Shown one piece after another: positions 46,168-57,000 of a stretch of 64,000 bases of DNA; position 1 is the first letter of the stretch; each line of letters opens with the position of its first letter. A program made the position numbers and the translations under genes. The stretch covers positions 1 to 64,000 of the forward strand of contig CALVNG010000001.1 in NCBI GenBank assembly GCA_944349545.1, in the 5' to 3' direction. Under the pieces are notes generated by a model that saw only the letters and a list, made by a program, of their open reading frames with translations, ran no database searches and had not been told where the DNA came from. Source of the stretch: an uncultured Eubacteriales bacterium. GTDB lineage: Bacteria > Bacillota > Clostridia > Christensenellales > Aristaeellaceae.

Positions 46168-46311
46168 TCAGGGGCTGCCCTCCATTGAGCATAGCCCCTG
46201 TTTTTTTATGCTTTTTTGCTCTGAGACGGACTGGAACAATTCATCCATCCATAGAACCCTCTGCGCAACAACAACGGCATGAACGCCGCAGAATCCATTC
46301 TTCTGCGACAT
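46168..46311 (-). CDS. Doubtful small frame, 47 aa
   Basis: Reads MSQKNGFCGVHAVVVAQ and continues to a stop at 46168; a longer version would start inside the -10 box at 46364. It is downstream of a very good leftward promoter, but the ribosome-binding site is poorly placed and no family is recognised. It may be a fragment of a mobile-element gene, or the transcript may be non-coding. Confidence 0.25.
   Translation of the reverse strand: MSQKNGFCGVHAVVVAQRVLWMDELFQSVSEQKSIKKQGLCSMEGSP
46169..46207 (+). terminator. Second rightward terminator
   Basis: CAGGGGCT (46169-46176) and AGCCCCTG (46193-46200) form an 8-bp stem followed by seven T. Nothing obvious is transcribed between it and the previous terminator, so it may be a backup or a remnant of inserted DNA. 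Confidence 0.85.
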
Positions 46312-46363
46312 CCCCTGCTCGTTTGACAATTTGAGCGGCCAGGATACCTCCCTAATCTTGCTC

Positions 46364-46392
46364 ATTATACCATACAAACGATTTTGAAACAA
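46364..46392 (-). promoter_or_regulatory. Leftward sigma-A promoter without a clear gene
   Basis: Minus strand TTGTTT (46387-46392), a 17-base spacer, TATAAT (46364-46369). Four bases separate the -35 from a tandem repeat. Confidence 0.65.
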
Positions 46393-46396
46393 GATT

Positions 46397-46444
46397 ACAG
46401 AAATTGTTTGCCTGTCGAGAACAGAAATTGTTTGCCTGTCGAGA
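46397..46444 (-). repeat. Perfect 24-bp tandem duplication
   Basis: Two identical, directly abutting 24-bp copies (46397-46420 and 46421-46444, each beginning ACAGAAATTGTTTGCC on the plus strand). Confidence 0.95.
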
Positions 46445-46445
46445 C

Positions 46446-46461
46446 CTGCCGCATGCGGCAG
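46446..46461. repeat. 16-bp perfect palindrome
   Basis: CTGCCGCATGCGGCAG, one base after the tandem duplication and 167 bp before the recombinase gene. The core TGCCGCATGCG recurs at 47752-47762, at the end of the recombinase gene. A candidate protein-binding or recombination site. Confidence 0.5.
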
Positions 46462-46627
46462 ACGTTTTCCCTGCCACAGGCATAAAGCCGAAAACCGCGC
46501 GGTTCATAAGCCGTCGGAATGGCCGTCAGCCGGGGCGCTGAGGTAGCGTGCTTCATAGCCTTGCGCATGGTGAAAAGCCAACCATGAAGGCTGGACCGAC
46601 AATTGCTTTTTTCAGGAGGGTGACAAG

Positions 46628-47773
46628 ATGGCACGGCATGGTGAGAATATTTACAAACGCAAGGATGGGCGCTACGAAGGACGTTATGTTATCGGAAAAA
46701 AGTGCGATGGAAGCACGAGATTCGGGTATATCTATGGCTCGCGTTACATAGAAGTAAAAATGAGGCTGCTGGAGAAGAAGGCAGAGATTCAGAGAGCCGC
46801 GCACCCGGAGGCAACCGCACACGGCATAACGATTGAAAAATGGATGCGGCATTGGCTGGAGGCGGATGTGCGGGGAGCGGTCAAGGCGTCCTCCTACATG
46901 GCGTACCAGAATCAGCTAAACCGGCATATCCTGCCATATCTGGGCAAGACGGACATCGCGGCGGTTACGCCGGGAACCCTGCATTTGTTTTTGCAATACC
47001 TCAAGGAAAAAGGGCTCGGTGACAGCACGGTGAAGGGCATATATCGGCTGCTTTCCTCGGCGATGAGAGCTGCGCTGGAGGAGGGACTGATTGGGAAAAA
47101 CCCCTGCAGAAAAATCCGCGCGATTCAGGCCGAACGGCCTCGGCAGCGCGTGCTGAGCCGCGAGGAACAAATGAGACTGGAAAAGGCGTTAAAGGAGAAA
47201 AAGGACCTTACGGCGCTGTTCGCCATGTATACGGGGCTTCGCTTGGGAGAAATCTGCGGATTAAAATGGTCGGATATCGACTGGGAGAACGGAACGGCCA
47301 CCGTCTGCCGCACTGTGCAGCGATTGAAGCAGACGTCCCCTGACGGCATTATGACGCAAAAACGCGGAAAAACCTGTCTGACGGTCGGCTCGCCCAAGTC
47401 CTACAGTTCCTGCCGGACGATTCCCGTTCCAGCTTTCCTTCTGAAACGGCTGGAGGAACAAATCGAGCGAAAGACGGATTGCGAAAGAGACTTGGGCTAT
47501 GTTTTCGGCGTAGAAATGCGCGCTGCGGACCCGCGTACCGTGCAGCGCCGCTTTGAACAGATCATAAAAAGCCTGGGCATTGCGGGCGTCCATTTTCATA
47601 CCCTGAGGCACAGTTACGCTACACGGCTTTTTGAAATGGGCGTTGATGTGAAAACCATAAGTCAGCTCTTGGGGCACAGCTCCTCAAAAATGACGCTGGA
47701 CTGCTATGTGCACAGCCATCTGGACCGACAGCGCAGCGCCATTGCCAGGCTTGCCGCATGCGCGAATCTGTAG
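46628..47773 (+). CDS. Tyrosine recombinase (phage/transposon integrase family)
   Basis: A 381-residue site-specific recombinase. N-terminal arm-binding segment (residues 1-60), SAM-like core-binding domain (about 65-165) and catalytic domain. The catalytic set is R205 (TGLRLGEICGLKW), a Lys in the beta-hairpin region (VGSPKSYSSCRTIPV), H324 and R327 (HTLRHSYATR), a His in LLGHSSSKM, and the nucleophile Y360 (LDCYVHSHLD). All are present, so it should be active. CAGGAGGGTGAC precedes the ATG. No excisionase, relaxase or phage gene is adjacent; the next gene is the giant adhesin. Confidence 0.92.
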   Translation: MARHGENIYKRKDGRYEGRYVIGKKCDGSTRFGYIYGSRYIEVKMRLLEKKAEIQRAAHPEATAHGITIEKWMRHWLEADVRGAVKASSYMAYQNQLNRHILPYLGKTDIAAVTPGTLHLFLQYLKEKGLGDSTVKGIYRLLSSAMRAALEEGLIGKNPCRKIRAIQAERPRQRVLSREEQMRLEKALKEKKDLTALFAMYTGLRLGEICGLKWSDIDWENGTATVCRTVQRLKQTSPDGIMTQKRGKTCLTVGSPKSYSSCRTIPVPAFLLKRLEEQIERKTDCERDLGYVFGVEMRAADPRTVQRRFEQIIKSLGIAGVHFHTLRHSYATRLFEMGVDVKTISQLLGHSSSKMTLDCYVHSHLDRQRSAIARLAACANL

Positions 47774-48096
47774 AATAAGCCGTCATAAGCCGTATCCGGC
47801 GGCGGCAAAAGCCTGTAAGCCCTGGCTTTTCAAACCGCCGTAAACGAATGGATTCTGCGATTCCACCACAGCATTGTACACCCTGAGAGCATGAAATATG
47901 CAAAGAGCGATATAACTTTTTTTCAAAGGGTGTGCTCCGATGCGCTCGCCCTTGCAAGGGCAAGATGGCGGATTCGGCAAAAAACCAGGAGCTATGGCCG
48001 GCGGAACAATCCGAGCAAATGGGAAAAAGATACGGTTTTGGAGGAATGCGTTTTTTGGGAATGGTAAAGAATGCTTGATATAGGAGGATGAAGTGG
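47774..48096 (+). other. Leader region of the giant adhesin gene
   Basis: No convincing gene in 323 bp. Notable structures are the perfect palindrome GCCCTTGCAAGGGC (47948-47961), and a nested stem set CGGATT (47969-47974) / AATCCG (48008-48013) enclosing CGGC...GCCG and CCA...TGG. The leader from the candidate promoter to the start codon is about 185 bases, long enough for RNA-based control. I do not recognise a riboswitch class. Confidence 0.5.
47874..47902 (+). promoter_or_regulatory. Candidate promoter of the adhesin gene
   Basis: TTGTAC (47874-47879), a 17-base spacer, TATGCA (47897-47902). Each box matches four of six consensus bases; no better candidate was found. Confidence 0.4.
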
Positions 48097-51000
48097 ATGA
48101 AGGGAAAACGGGTTTTTGCGTGCTTGCTGGCGCTGGCCATGACGCTGAGCGCGGGCATGCCTACGCCTGATTTCAGCATGAGCGGCCATAGCCTCCGGAC
48201 AGAGACGGTCGGCATTGCGGAGGGTACGCATGAGACGGCTCACGTGGAAGCTTCAGCCGTCGGAGAAGCGTCGGATACGGCAGAGAATCCTTATATTGAT
48301 GAAATGCCAGCGCCGGCGGAAGAACCCGTTGTTTCGGATGCAACGGCAGCGCTCCCGGAGCCGGAGGCGCCCCCAGAACCGACGGCGACGCAGGAGCCGA
48401 CCCCGACGCCCGCGCCAACGGCAACGCCGGAACCGGCGGCGACCCCGACGCCCGCGCCGGAGGCGACGCCTGAGCTGGCCCCGCCCCCTGAACCGACGGC
48501 GACGCAGGAGCCGACCCCGACGCCCGCGCCGACGGCCACCCCGGAACCGGCGGCGACCCTGACGCCCGCGCCGGAGGCGACGCCTGAGCCGGCCCCGACC
48601 CCTGAACCGACGGCGACGCAGGACCCGGTCCCGACCCCTGAGCCGGCGCCTACCCCGGAACCGGCGCCGATTCCCGACGAAGCGCCAACCGAGGACGAAA
48701 CTCTGGCCTTTGCGTTCGGCTACGCGCGTATAAGCAGCGACGGAAGCGTGTATGCCTCGCCGTCCGAATCCTCGGAGGTGCTGGGCGTATTGGCGCGGGA
48801 TGCCGTCGTCTATGTGGTCGAGCGGGTATCGGATCGCTGGGTGAAAGCGGTCTTTGCCTGTGAACAGCTCATCGAGCAGACAGCGGAGGGATACCTGCTG
48901 GAGGATACGCTTATTCCGGAGGCGGATCAGACCGCCGCTGTGTCCGCCATCGAGGCCGGACGCCATGTGGCGTGTGCGGCATATGGCGGCGTCATCCTGC
49001 CGCTCGTTGACTTTGTCGGGATATTGGCAGAAGCGGGCGAAGGAGGCGACAGAGCGGCGGCTGAGGAAATGCATGAAAATCACGTGCTTCGGCCGGAGGA
49101 AGCGCTGCCGGCCGGCGACGCTGAGGAGGCTTCCGATCTTCCGCCGGGCGCATCCGAAAAGGACGACGCATACAATGCGGCGTCAAACGAGCAGGCTCTT
49201 TTTAACGATCCGCCCGAAGGGGAAGCGGCGGCCAGCCTGACCGACGAAAAGACAAAGGTCATCATCGAAGGCGTCCCGGCGGGTGTGACCGTATCCGTCG
49301 CCGTCGTGGAGACGGATACGCAGGCTCTGGAAACAGCGCTGAAAGAGGCAGGGCTCACCCTCATAGACGCCGTTTGCTATGATATCATCCTGTGGCAGAA
49401 CGAAAGCGAATACCAGCCCACAAACATGCTGTCCGTCACCTTGCCGATACCGGAGGGCTTTACGGGCGAAATCAGCGCGTGGCATCTCTCCGGCGGCGCG
49501 GTCGTCAACATGGACGGCAGCGCAGGGCATGGCGGATTTACCTTTGAAACGGCGCATTTCAGCCGATATGCGCTGGTCAACGCCGTTCATGACAGCACGT
49601 CCGTCGATGTCGCCTCCAGGCCGGACAGTTCCTTCCTTGAAACGGCGGAAGCGTATTATGGCGAAAACGGAACGGTAACGGTCGGAAAGGTTTCTGCGGA
49701 CTGGCAAGTTGCTGACGTGACGGTGAAAGCCGGACAGCAGGTGAACCTGAGTCTGGCGTGGACGCTCATTCCAGCGGCGACGTTCAACTATGCGGAGTTT
49801 CCACAGACGCTCTTTGACAATTACGAGAATACGCAGATCATCCTCACCCTGCCCGATGGCGTCAGCATCGTCGAGGGCATAGCGGGTTCCCTGCAAAATG
49901 TAACGGAGGTCATCCGGCAGGGCAACGAATGGCGGCTGATGCTGACGGAAAGGCTGAATGCGGCCTCCAGCCAAAGCGGTACCATCATCATCCCACTGCT
50001 GATTGAGGGCAACGGCGAACGGGGTGTGGGGGAGACGCTGGATTTTTCGGTCCCGGTGCGTATGGAAACGGAATTTACCATTCTGGATCGGACCAATCCG
50101 GGGCAGGCCCTGCCGACGGTCCAATACGAAAAAACCATCGCCGGGAACGGCCTCGGCTTCAAAACCACCGCGACCGACGACCGGTGGGGCATGGAGAAGG
50201 CGGCTGTCAGCGCGGTTCCCGACCAGGACAAAGACACCGTCGCCGTTACTTTCCGCCTCACGGTCGGGCTGGAGGACGCGGACGGAAGGATCAATACCAA
50301 TCCCGATACCTATGGCCGGGTGGGACGCGTGCCCTTTGCGGCTGAGGTCATGCTCACGGAAACGCCGTCCGTCCGGGACCGCGAAGGCGCTCCCATCTCT
50401 CCCCGGAGCGTGACTGTCACGCCGCAGTTTGGCGACAGGACGCCGATCGACGCCGCGGGCGGCGCAGTTCGCCTGCCGGTGGATACCTGCGCAGGCAAGG
50501 GCTTATCCTCCGTAGCCGGGGACGCGCCCTATTGGTCCGAGTACCTGGTGGAGGTCGTCTATCCCTACGAAAAATTCATCGCCCAGTTCTACGATGAAAA
50601 CCAGGACACGCTGACCGTCTCCAATGCCGCTGAAATCAGCTACCAGCTCAGGGGCGGCGTCCCGGCCAGTGACCGGGCGGAGGCGGACGTCGAAGCGGGC
50701 GAGGTGACCCGGCCCGCGCAAATAACCATCAGCAAGTATATCGTCAACGCGCAGGGGCAAGCCGACCTGTATTCGGCCGAGAACTTTCCGGCGGACGGCC
50801 AGCCTGTTGCCGGTCCGGCACTGTTCACCGTTATGGGCCCGGACGGAACCGTGCCCGATCTCTATGGCAAGCAGGGCGATACCTATCAGAAGCTGACCGG
50901 CCATCAAATCATCCTTGATCCGGCAGGGGAGAGCGGGACCGATGACGGCGCGTTCACCGTTTATGTGCGGCCAGGCGTCTATACCGTCGGCGAAAGCGAT

Positions 51001-54000
51001 GACGTGCTGCCGTCAAATACCCGGAAGATTACCGGCGAAACCAACAACGCCGAGGACAAAACGCTTTCGCTGGCAGCCGGCGAAAGCGGGACGGCGGGCT
51101 TTTACAACCGTGAATGCCTCGGCAGCATCACGATTACCAAGAAGGGCCGCAAGACCGGCGAAAGCGACGCGCTGCTGTCCGGCGCGGCATTCACGCTGTA
51201 CCGGGACGGCCGGGAGGTTGCCCGGGGCGAAACCGACGGCAGCGGCCACCTTTGTTTTGACAGGCTGCCCTACGGGGAATATACCGTCCGGGAAACGGAG
51301 GTTCCCGATGGCTATGTGGATGAGGGATACGAGGCGACCGTGACCGTCAGCGCGGAGCAGAGCGCGCACAGCCTCGATGTTGTCAACCGCTACAACCTCG
51401 CTCCTGTCATTATGCAAAAGCAGATGTTCAACGGCATTCAATATGTAGATGTCGATCTCTACAGCTATGAGGAATTTGAGGGCTGCTTTGCGATTGAACG
51501 GAAAGTCGGAGATGATTCGTGGGCCGTGGTCGAGGACATGGGCAACCTGTCCCTGACCCAGGCGGGACAGATTTTAGCCGAGCTGCCCGTGTACGACGAG
51601 GCGGGACAGATCGCCACCTACCGCTTTAGGGAGACGCTTCCCACAGGATGGCATGACCCTGGGGACGCACTGGCCACAGAGATGCATTCGGCTGCGTTTG
51701 ATCTGGTGGACGCCCTGGGAAAACCGACCGGAGAAGCCAGACGGATCACGATGAAAAATGACCGAAACGGTAGACTGACGCTGACAAAGCGGTTCTACCG
51801 CATGAACGGAAGCGGTCAGCACGAAGCACAGCCGGCACAGGAAGCCGCCTTCACCCTGTATCGAAAGATGCAAGATGGAACGATCGAAAAGGTGAACGAG
51901 AAGATCTTCACCGGGACCGCGTCGTTTGAGGACTTGCCCCGCACAGATACTAGGGGAACTGCGTATGAGTACTACCTGGTGGAAATGCCGTTAGACGGCT
52001 ATGCGGCCGACACGTCCATGACCGTTCCGCTTGAAATGGACGGGCAAACCGTCCGCGCGTGGGGTCCGTATACATTCACGGCGCAGGGAAACCAACCCGC
52101 CGAGCTGTCCCAGTCGGTCGAGGTGTCCAACTATGCGACAGCTCTGCCCGTCGTGATCAAAAAGGCGGACAGCGTCACAGGCGCCTTTGTTTCCGGGGCG
52201 GCCTTTGAGGTATATGAATACGGGACGGGAACAGAGGGGCAGAAGATCGTCGACGCGACCCCCATCGCGTCCCCGGACGGCAGCGTGATCTACCTTGAGG
52301 GCGCAAGGCAGTACGTCGTCAGGGAAAGCGACGTGCCCCAGGGATATGCGAACGTGACCGGAGACGTCGTTGTCGACCTGAGCGGGTATACGTCCCCGAT
52401 GCAGGCGTATGAAGTCATCACCGTTACTTTGGAAAACCGTCCAAACCCCAGGCTCAACGTGGTGAAGCGCCTTGTCGGAAGCGAAAACCCCGATAGGCCG
52501 GACGTGCTGACCGGCGTGGCATTTGAGGTGTACCGCAAAAAGGATGACACGTTTGCGCGCGTAGACGGCTATGACGGTCAACCGCTCACCCTGTTCTCCG
52601 GTACGGCGGTGCAGCTTCCCGCCGGCACGTACTATCTCAGGGAGATTGTTCCGCCGGAAAACCCAGATCAGGTCCTGGACCCCGGCAAGCATCCCCAAGA
52701 ATATGCGGAAAAAGGGGAGCAGGCGGGCAACGCCTTCTACTTTGGTCCCATAAACGTACCGGAAGCGACGGATCAGAGCACCCTGACCACAACCTATACC
52801 GTCGACAACCTCTCCTGCCTCGGCGCGGTGCAGGTGATCAAATACGCACTGGGCAAGGATGGGAAAAAGACCCCGCTGGCGGGGGCGGAGCTGTCCATCT
52901 GGCGGGATGATCAGGACGATGCCCTGCAAACAATAACCAGCGCTGCTGAAACCGGCCTTGTAACGTTTGCGGGCCTGCCCGTCTACGGCGACGACGGCGA
53001 GAAAATCACCTATACCATCCGCGAAACCGTCGCACCCGAAGGATATTCCCTCGCTCAGGAGGCGCTGACCGTCACCCTTGAGCCGGGAAAGACCATGACG
53101 CAGGACGCGGCGGGCGCGCCGCTTGAACTGATCGACCTGCCCAAAATGTCCTTCGAGGTCACCAAGGTATTCCGCAATATCTGGGAGCACTCGTTCACGC
53201 AGAAGGATTACCTGATGCCTGGTGCGCGGATCGCACTGTATGAAAAGCAGGCGGACGGCTCCTATCATCTTCGGGAAACGCTGACCACGGACGACATGGG
53301 CATTGCCCTGTTCACCGGGCTGGATCAGAAAACGGAATATGCGGCTGTTGAGTACGACATTCCCGACCTGCCCCAGTACGCCTATCTGGAGCCGTCAAAT
53401 GCAATGGCGTACCTTGCGGCGGATTCATTCGGCGCTCCGCCGGAAACCCTGACGGCGCAGGAACTTGAAAAGTATTACTTCGTGACCAAACCTGCCAACC
53501 AAGGCGATCCCGTTTTGATGCAGACGGGGACGCTTACCAATGTGGAGCATTGGGCGCAGCTGCAAATCAAGAAGTATGTCATCGACGACCCGCAGGCCCA
53601 AGGCGCGCCGGAAGGCACGCAGGCAGGCAAGATAAAGGTCATCAACAACGCGGAATTTGACCTGTATATGCAGGTGCTTGACGAGGACGCTTCTTCGGGT
53701 GCGCTCACATTTGACAATGACAACCTCTCGCAGTATACGCTCATAGGCAGCTATTCGACCGGGACGCTCTACAACGCTTCGGGCGAGCGACAGGATGGCT
53801 GGTTCGCCACCGATATCCTCAAGGTGGGCGACCATGTGGTCTACTGGCTGGTGGAACGAACCGGCGGCATCGGAGCCAAGATCGATCCGGCCAAGCAAAT
53901 CACCCTGATTGCACGCGAGGGCACCGGCTATGCCAACGCTTCCACTTCTCTGGTAGATCCGCAAACGGCCTGCACGCAGGTGTTTACCTATCAGGACGAC

Positions 54001-57000
54001 AGCGTGTCGCGCAGAGAAGTGGAAAACCTGCCGGTTTATGGCGGGGGAAGCAGCATGTTCTCCACGGTGCGCATCGCCAAATGGGCGGGAGCGGTAGATG
54101 CCGACGGTAACCGCGAGGATGTCTTTACCCCGCTTGGAAACGCTGCTTTCAGCCTGTACCTGGTACATGCGGACGGCGAGCGTGCGGCCCTTCTGGACAC
54201 CATGACCACCGGCCTTGACAACGACGCCCCGGCGCCAGGGGAAGATCTTACCGCGTGGGCGTCCTCCAAGTCGTTCAGCTTCAAGGGTCTATGGGATACC
54301 TATGCGGGAGGCAACCGCGAGGACGTAGCGCAGGATATCCTCTGGACGGACGCGGAGGGAAACGGCTATGCGCGCGTAATGCTGGTGGAAAACGGCGTGC
54401 CCGCGGGCTATGACAACCCCGCAGGCGGCTATGGCATGATTCTGTACTTCAAGTATGCGCAAGGCGAGAGCACCGAGGTTTTCAACGACGCCTTCTATGT
54501 CAAGGATGCGGGAGGCGGTCAGCCTGCGGCAGACCAGGCCGCATGGGCGCTTTATCCCGTGGAGGAAACGAGCGGCGGCACATACCGGCTCATTGAGGAC
54601 GTGGAGGGAACAACGGCCCAATACCGCATCATCAACTGGCCTGTGGACAATTTTTCCGTCACGGTGTCCAAATACGGCTATGAGGCCAACGAGCAGACGA
54701 TGGGCATGACCGGAGATGTGCTGGATGAGTACCTCCTGACCACCGGCGGACGCGTGCCGCTGGAAGTGACGATGAAGCTGCAGCGGTATTCCAACAACGC
54801 GTGGGTAGATTACGCCTATCCCGGCTATTCTCAGGATGTCACTTCCACCTTTGCCACGACGGGCGGGTATTTTGCCTTCCCAAAGGGGCTGGGCATCGGG
54901 CGGTACCGCATCATCGAAACCGTACCTGACAGCGGCTATGAAAACATCTACGACGGCGCAGCCCTTCCCGGCGACGATTACTACAACGCCAGAGCATACT
55001 ACTTCCAGGTGACGCATGAAAATGTGCAGATCACCATGCACAATCCAAAGAAGCGTACCCTTTCGCTGCACAAGACGGCAACCGACGGTTCGGACCTGGC
55101 CGGGGCGGCCTTCACGCTCACCGGTCCTGCGGGGACGCTGACGGCCGGGTCCGGAGCGAATGGAATCGCCACCTTCTCCGGCATCGGCACCGGGGTTTAC
55201 AAGCTGGCGGAAACCGTTGCCGCTGAGGGTTATTCCGGAGAATACCTGGATCTCTACCTGCGGTCCGAATATGAGAACGGGCATCGGTATGGAGCATATC
55301 GTCTGGCCGATTTCGCCTCGGAAGGCATTTTTCTGGGATTTGAAACCACGCGGCAGGGCAACCAGATGGTTGTTACTGACATCGTGGACCTGCAGGACTA
55401 TGGCGTAAAGGATCTGACGCTGGAGATTGCCGATCCCGGTCTGTGTTCGCTGACCCTCCGAAAGACGGACGGCATCGACACAGACAAAATGCTTAAGGGC
55501 GCGACATTCCGCGTGGAATACAAGCCGTTCGCCCGCTGGAGCGGCGAGGAAAGCGTGGATGATACCGGCTGGAGCGCCGTGGGCACCTGCACGACCGACG
55601 AGAACGGCACAGCGACCGTCGGGGGTCTTGAACCCGGCGTTTATAAGGTGACGGAGACGAAAGCGCCGGACGGATACGACCTGTCCGGCGGGGCGCAGTA
55701 CGTCGTTATGACCGGCGGCCTTGAAAAGACCGTGACCCTGGCGGGGCAGACTCTTCCAAGCGACCAACCCCTCGCCTTCCAAAACGCGAAAAAGGTCGCC
55801 CTGACTGTGGAGAAGAAGGTCGATGCCGGCGCGCTCACCGTCGAAGGAGAGCATACTTTCACCTTTGCGCTCTACGCCGCCGACAGAAAGACGATTCTGG
55901 ATACCCAAAAGGTGACGGTGCCGGACGGCGCTAAAGACGGAGCCGTTTTCACGGCTGTCTTTGAGGGGCTGAGCCAGGGGCAGACCTATTGCCTGGAGGA
56001 AATCCCGGAGGACGAGGACTTCGTCCTCACGGGGATGGAGGGCAAGAACGGCCTGAGCGTAGCACAGAGCGGTACGCTCTACGAATTTACCGTGCCCGCC
56101 TCCAACGACGGCATTGCCATCACCGCCTCCAACGCCTATCAGTATGCCAGCGTGACCATCCTCAAGGTCAACGCAAAGGACGGAACCCCGCTCGATGGCG
56201 CGGCTTTCGAGGCATACCGCATGCGGGACGGCCATCCCATGACGAACGCCGCCGGCGAATGGACGGCGCTGGGAAATGGGGAATACAGCGTCCTTCTGCC
56301 GCTGATCGGCCGGGACGGCAACACCTTCCGCATTCAAGAGGTCAAAGCGCCCGCCGGCTACCGAAACGACCGGCCCTATGCGGACGTGACCGTTCTGCCC
56401 GGTGAAGCGGTCATGCACGGCGAATTTGACAGCGGCGCCATGACGGGCGGAAGCACCGGAGCAAACGACGCCGCCATGCTCAACGCGCTCATCTACCCGA
56501 ACCATCAGGGCTCCGTGATTGAAATTGTCAAGTATGACAACACAAAGGAGAGCGGGACAGCCGCCCCGCTGGAGGGCGCGATCTTTACCCTCTACAGCAA
56601 GGATGCAAGCCGGAACTGGCGGGTCGTCAGCCATGAAACGACCGACGCGGCGGGCCGTGTCAGCTTTACCGTGGAAAGCGGCAAGGTATATGCAGTGGCG
56701 GAGAGCGCCATGCCCGCCGGCTATGCCGGACTGCAGGGACTCTACAGCGGCGAAGCCCGGATGCCCAGGGAAACGGACGGCGTCCGTGAATACCACCTGC
56801 TCAACGATGGGAACCCCCTCAAGGTATCCGCCGTCTATGCCTATCAGGCCTACAACAGCCCCTGGGTGGAACTGGAGATCCGCAAGCAGGACGCCGACAG
56901 CAAGCTGACGCCTACAGCCGTCGTGAACGTATACGAGGTCCCCGCCGGCACGCCCGCCGTGCTGACGCAGGCGGAGGTGGCGCAGTTTATGGCGGCGCAT

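Larger units (their letters stand above)
46083..46627. other. Gap between oxygen-defence operon and recombinase gene
   Basis: Contains a second rightward terminator, a leftward promoter with a small uncertain frame, a two-copy repeat, a 16-bp palindrome and, at 46557-46592, an imperfect inverted repeat (AGCCTT...CATGGT / ACCATG-A-AGGCT) just ahead of the recombinase ribosome-binding site. Base composition is less GC-rich than the chromosome around it. No tRNA end or clear attachment site was found. Confidence 0.6.

Noticed and set aside
46395..46634. A 79-codon minus-strand frame covering the tandem repeat
   Set aside because: The repeated peptide is just the translated DNA duplication, and there is no start signal.
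47783..47980. A 65-codon minus-strand frame between recombinase and adhesin
   Set aside because: No ribosome-binding site or known domain; it overlaps the likely adhesin promoter and leader.
46045..48096. A tRNA gene or tRNA fragment as attachment site for the recombinase
   Set aside because: No cloverleaf or TTCGA-type T-arm was found in the gaps around the recombinase.
48376..48626. A CRISPR-like array suggested by the regular repeats
   Set aside because: The repeats are in-frame coding units of the stalk with no spacers, and no cas genes are present.
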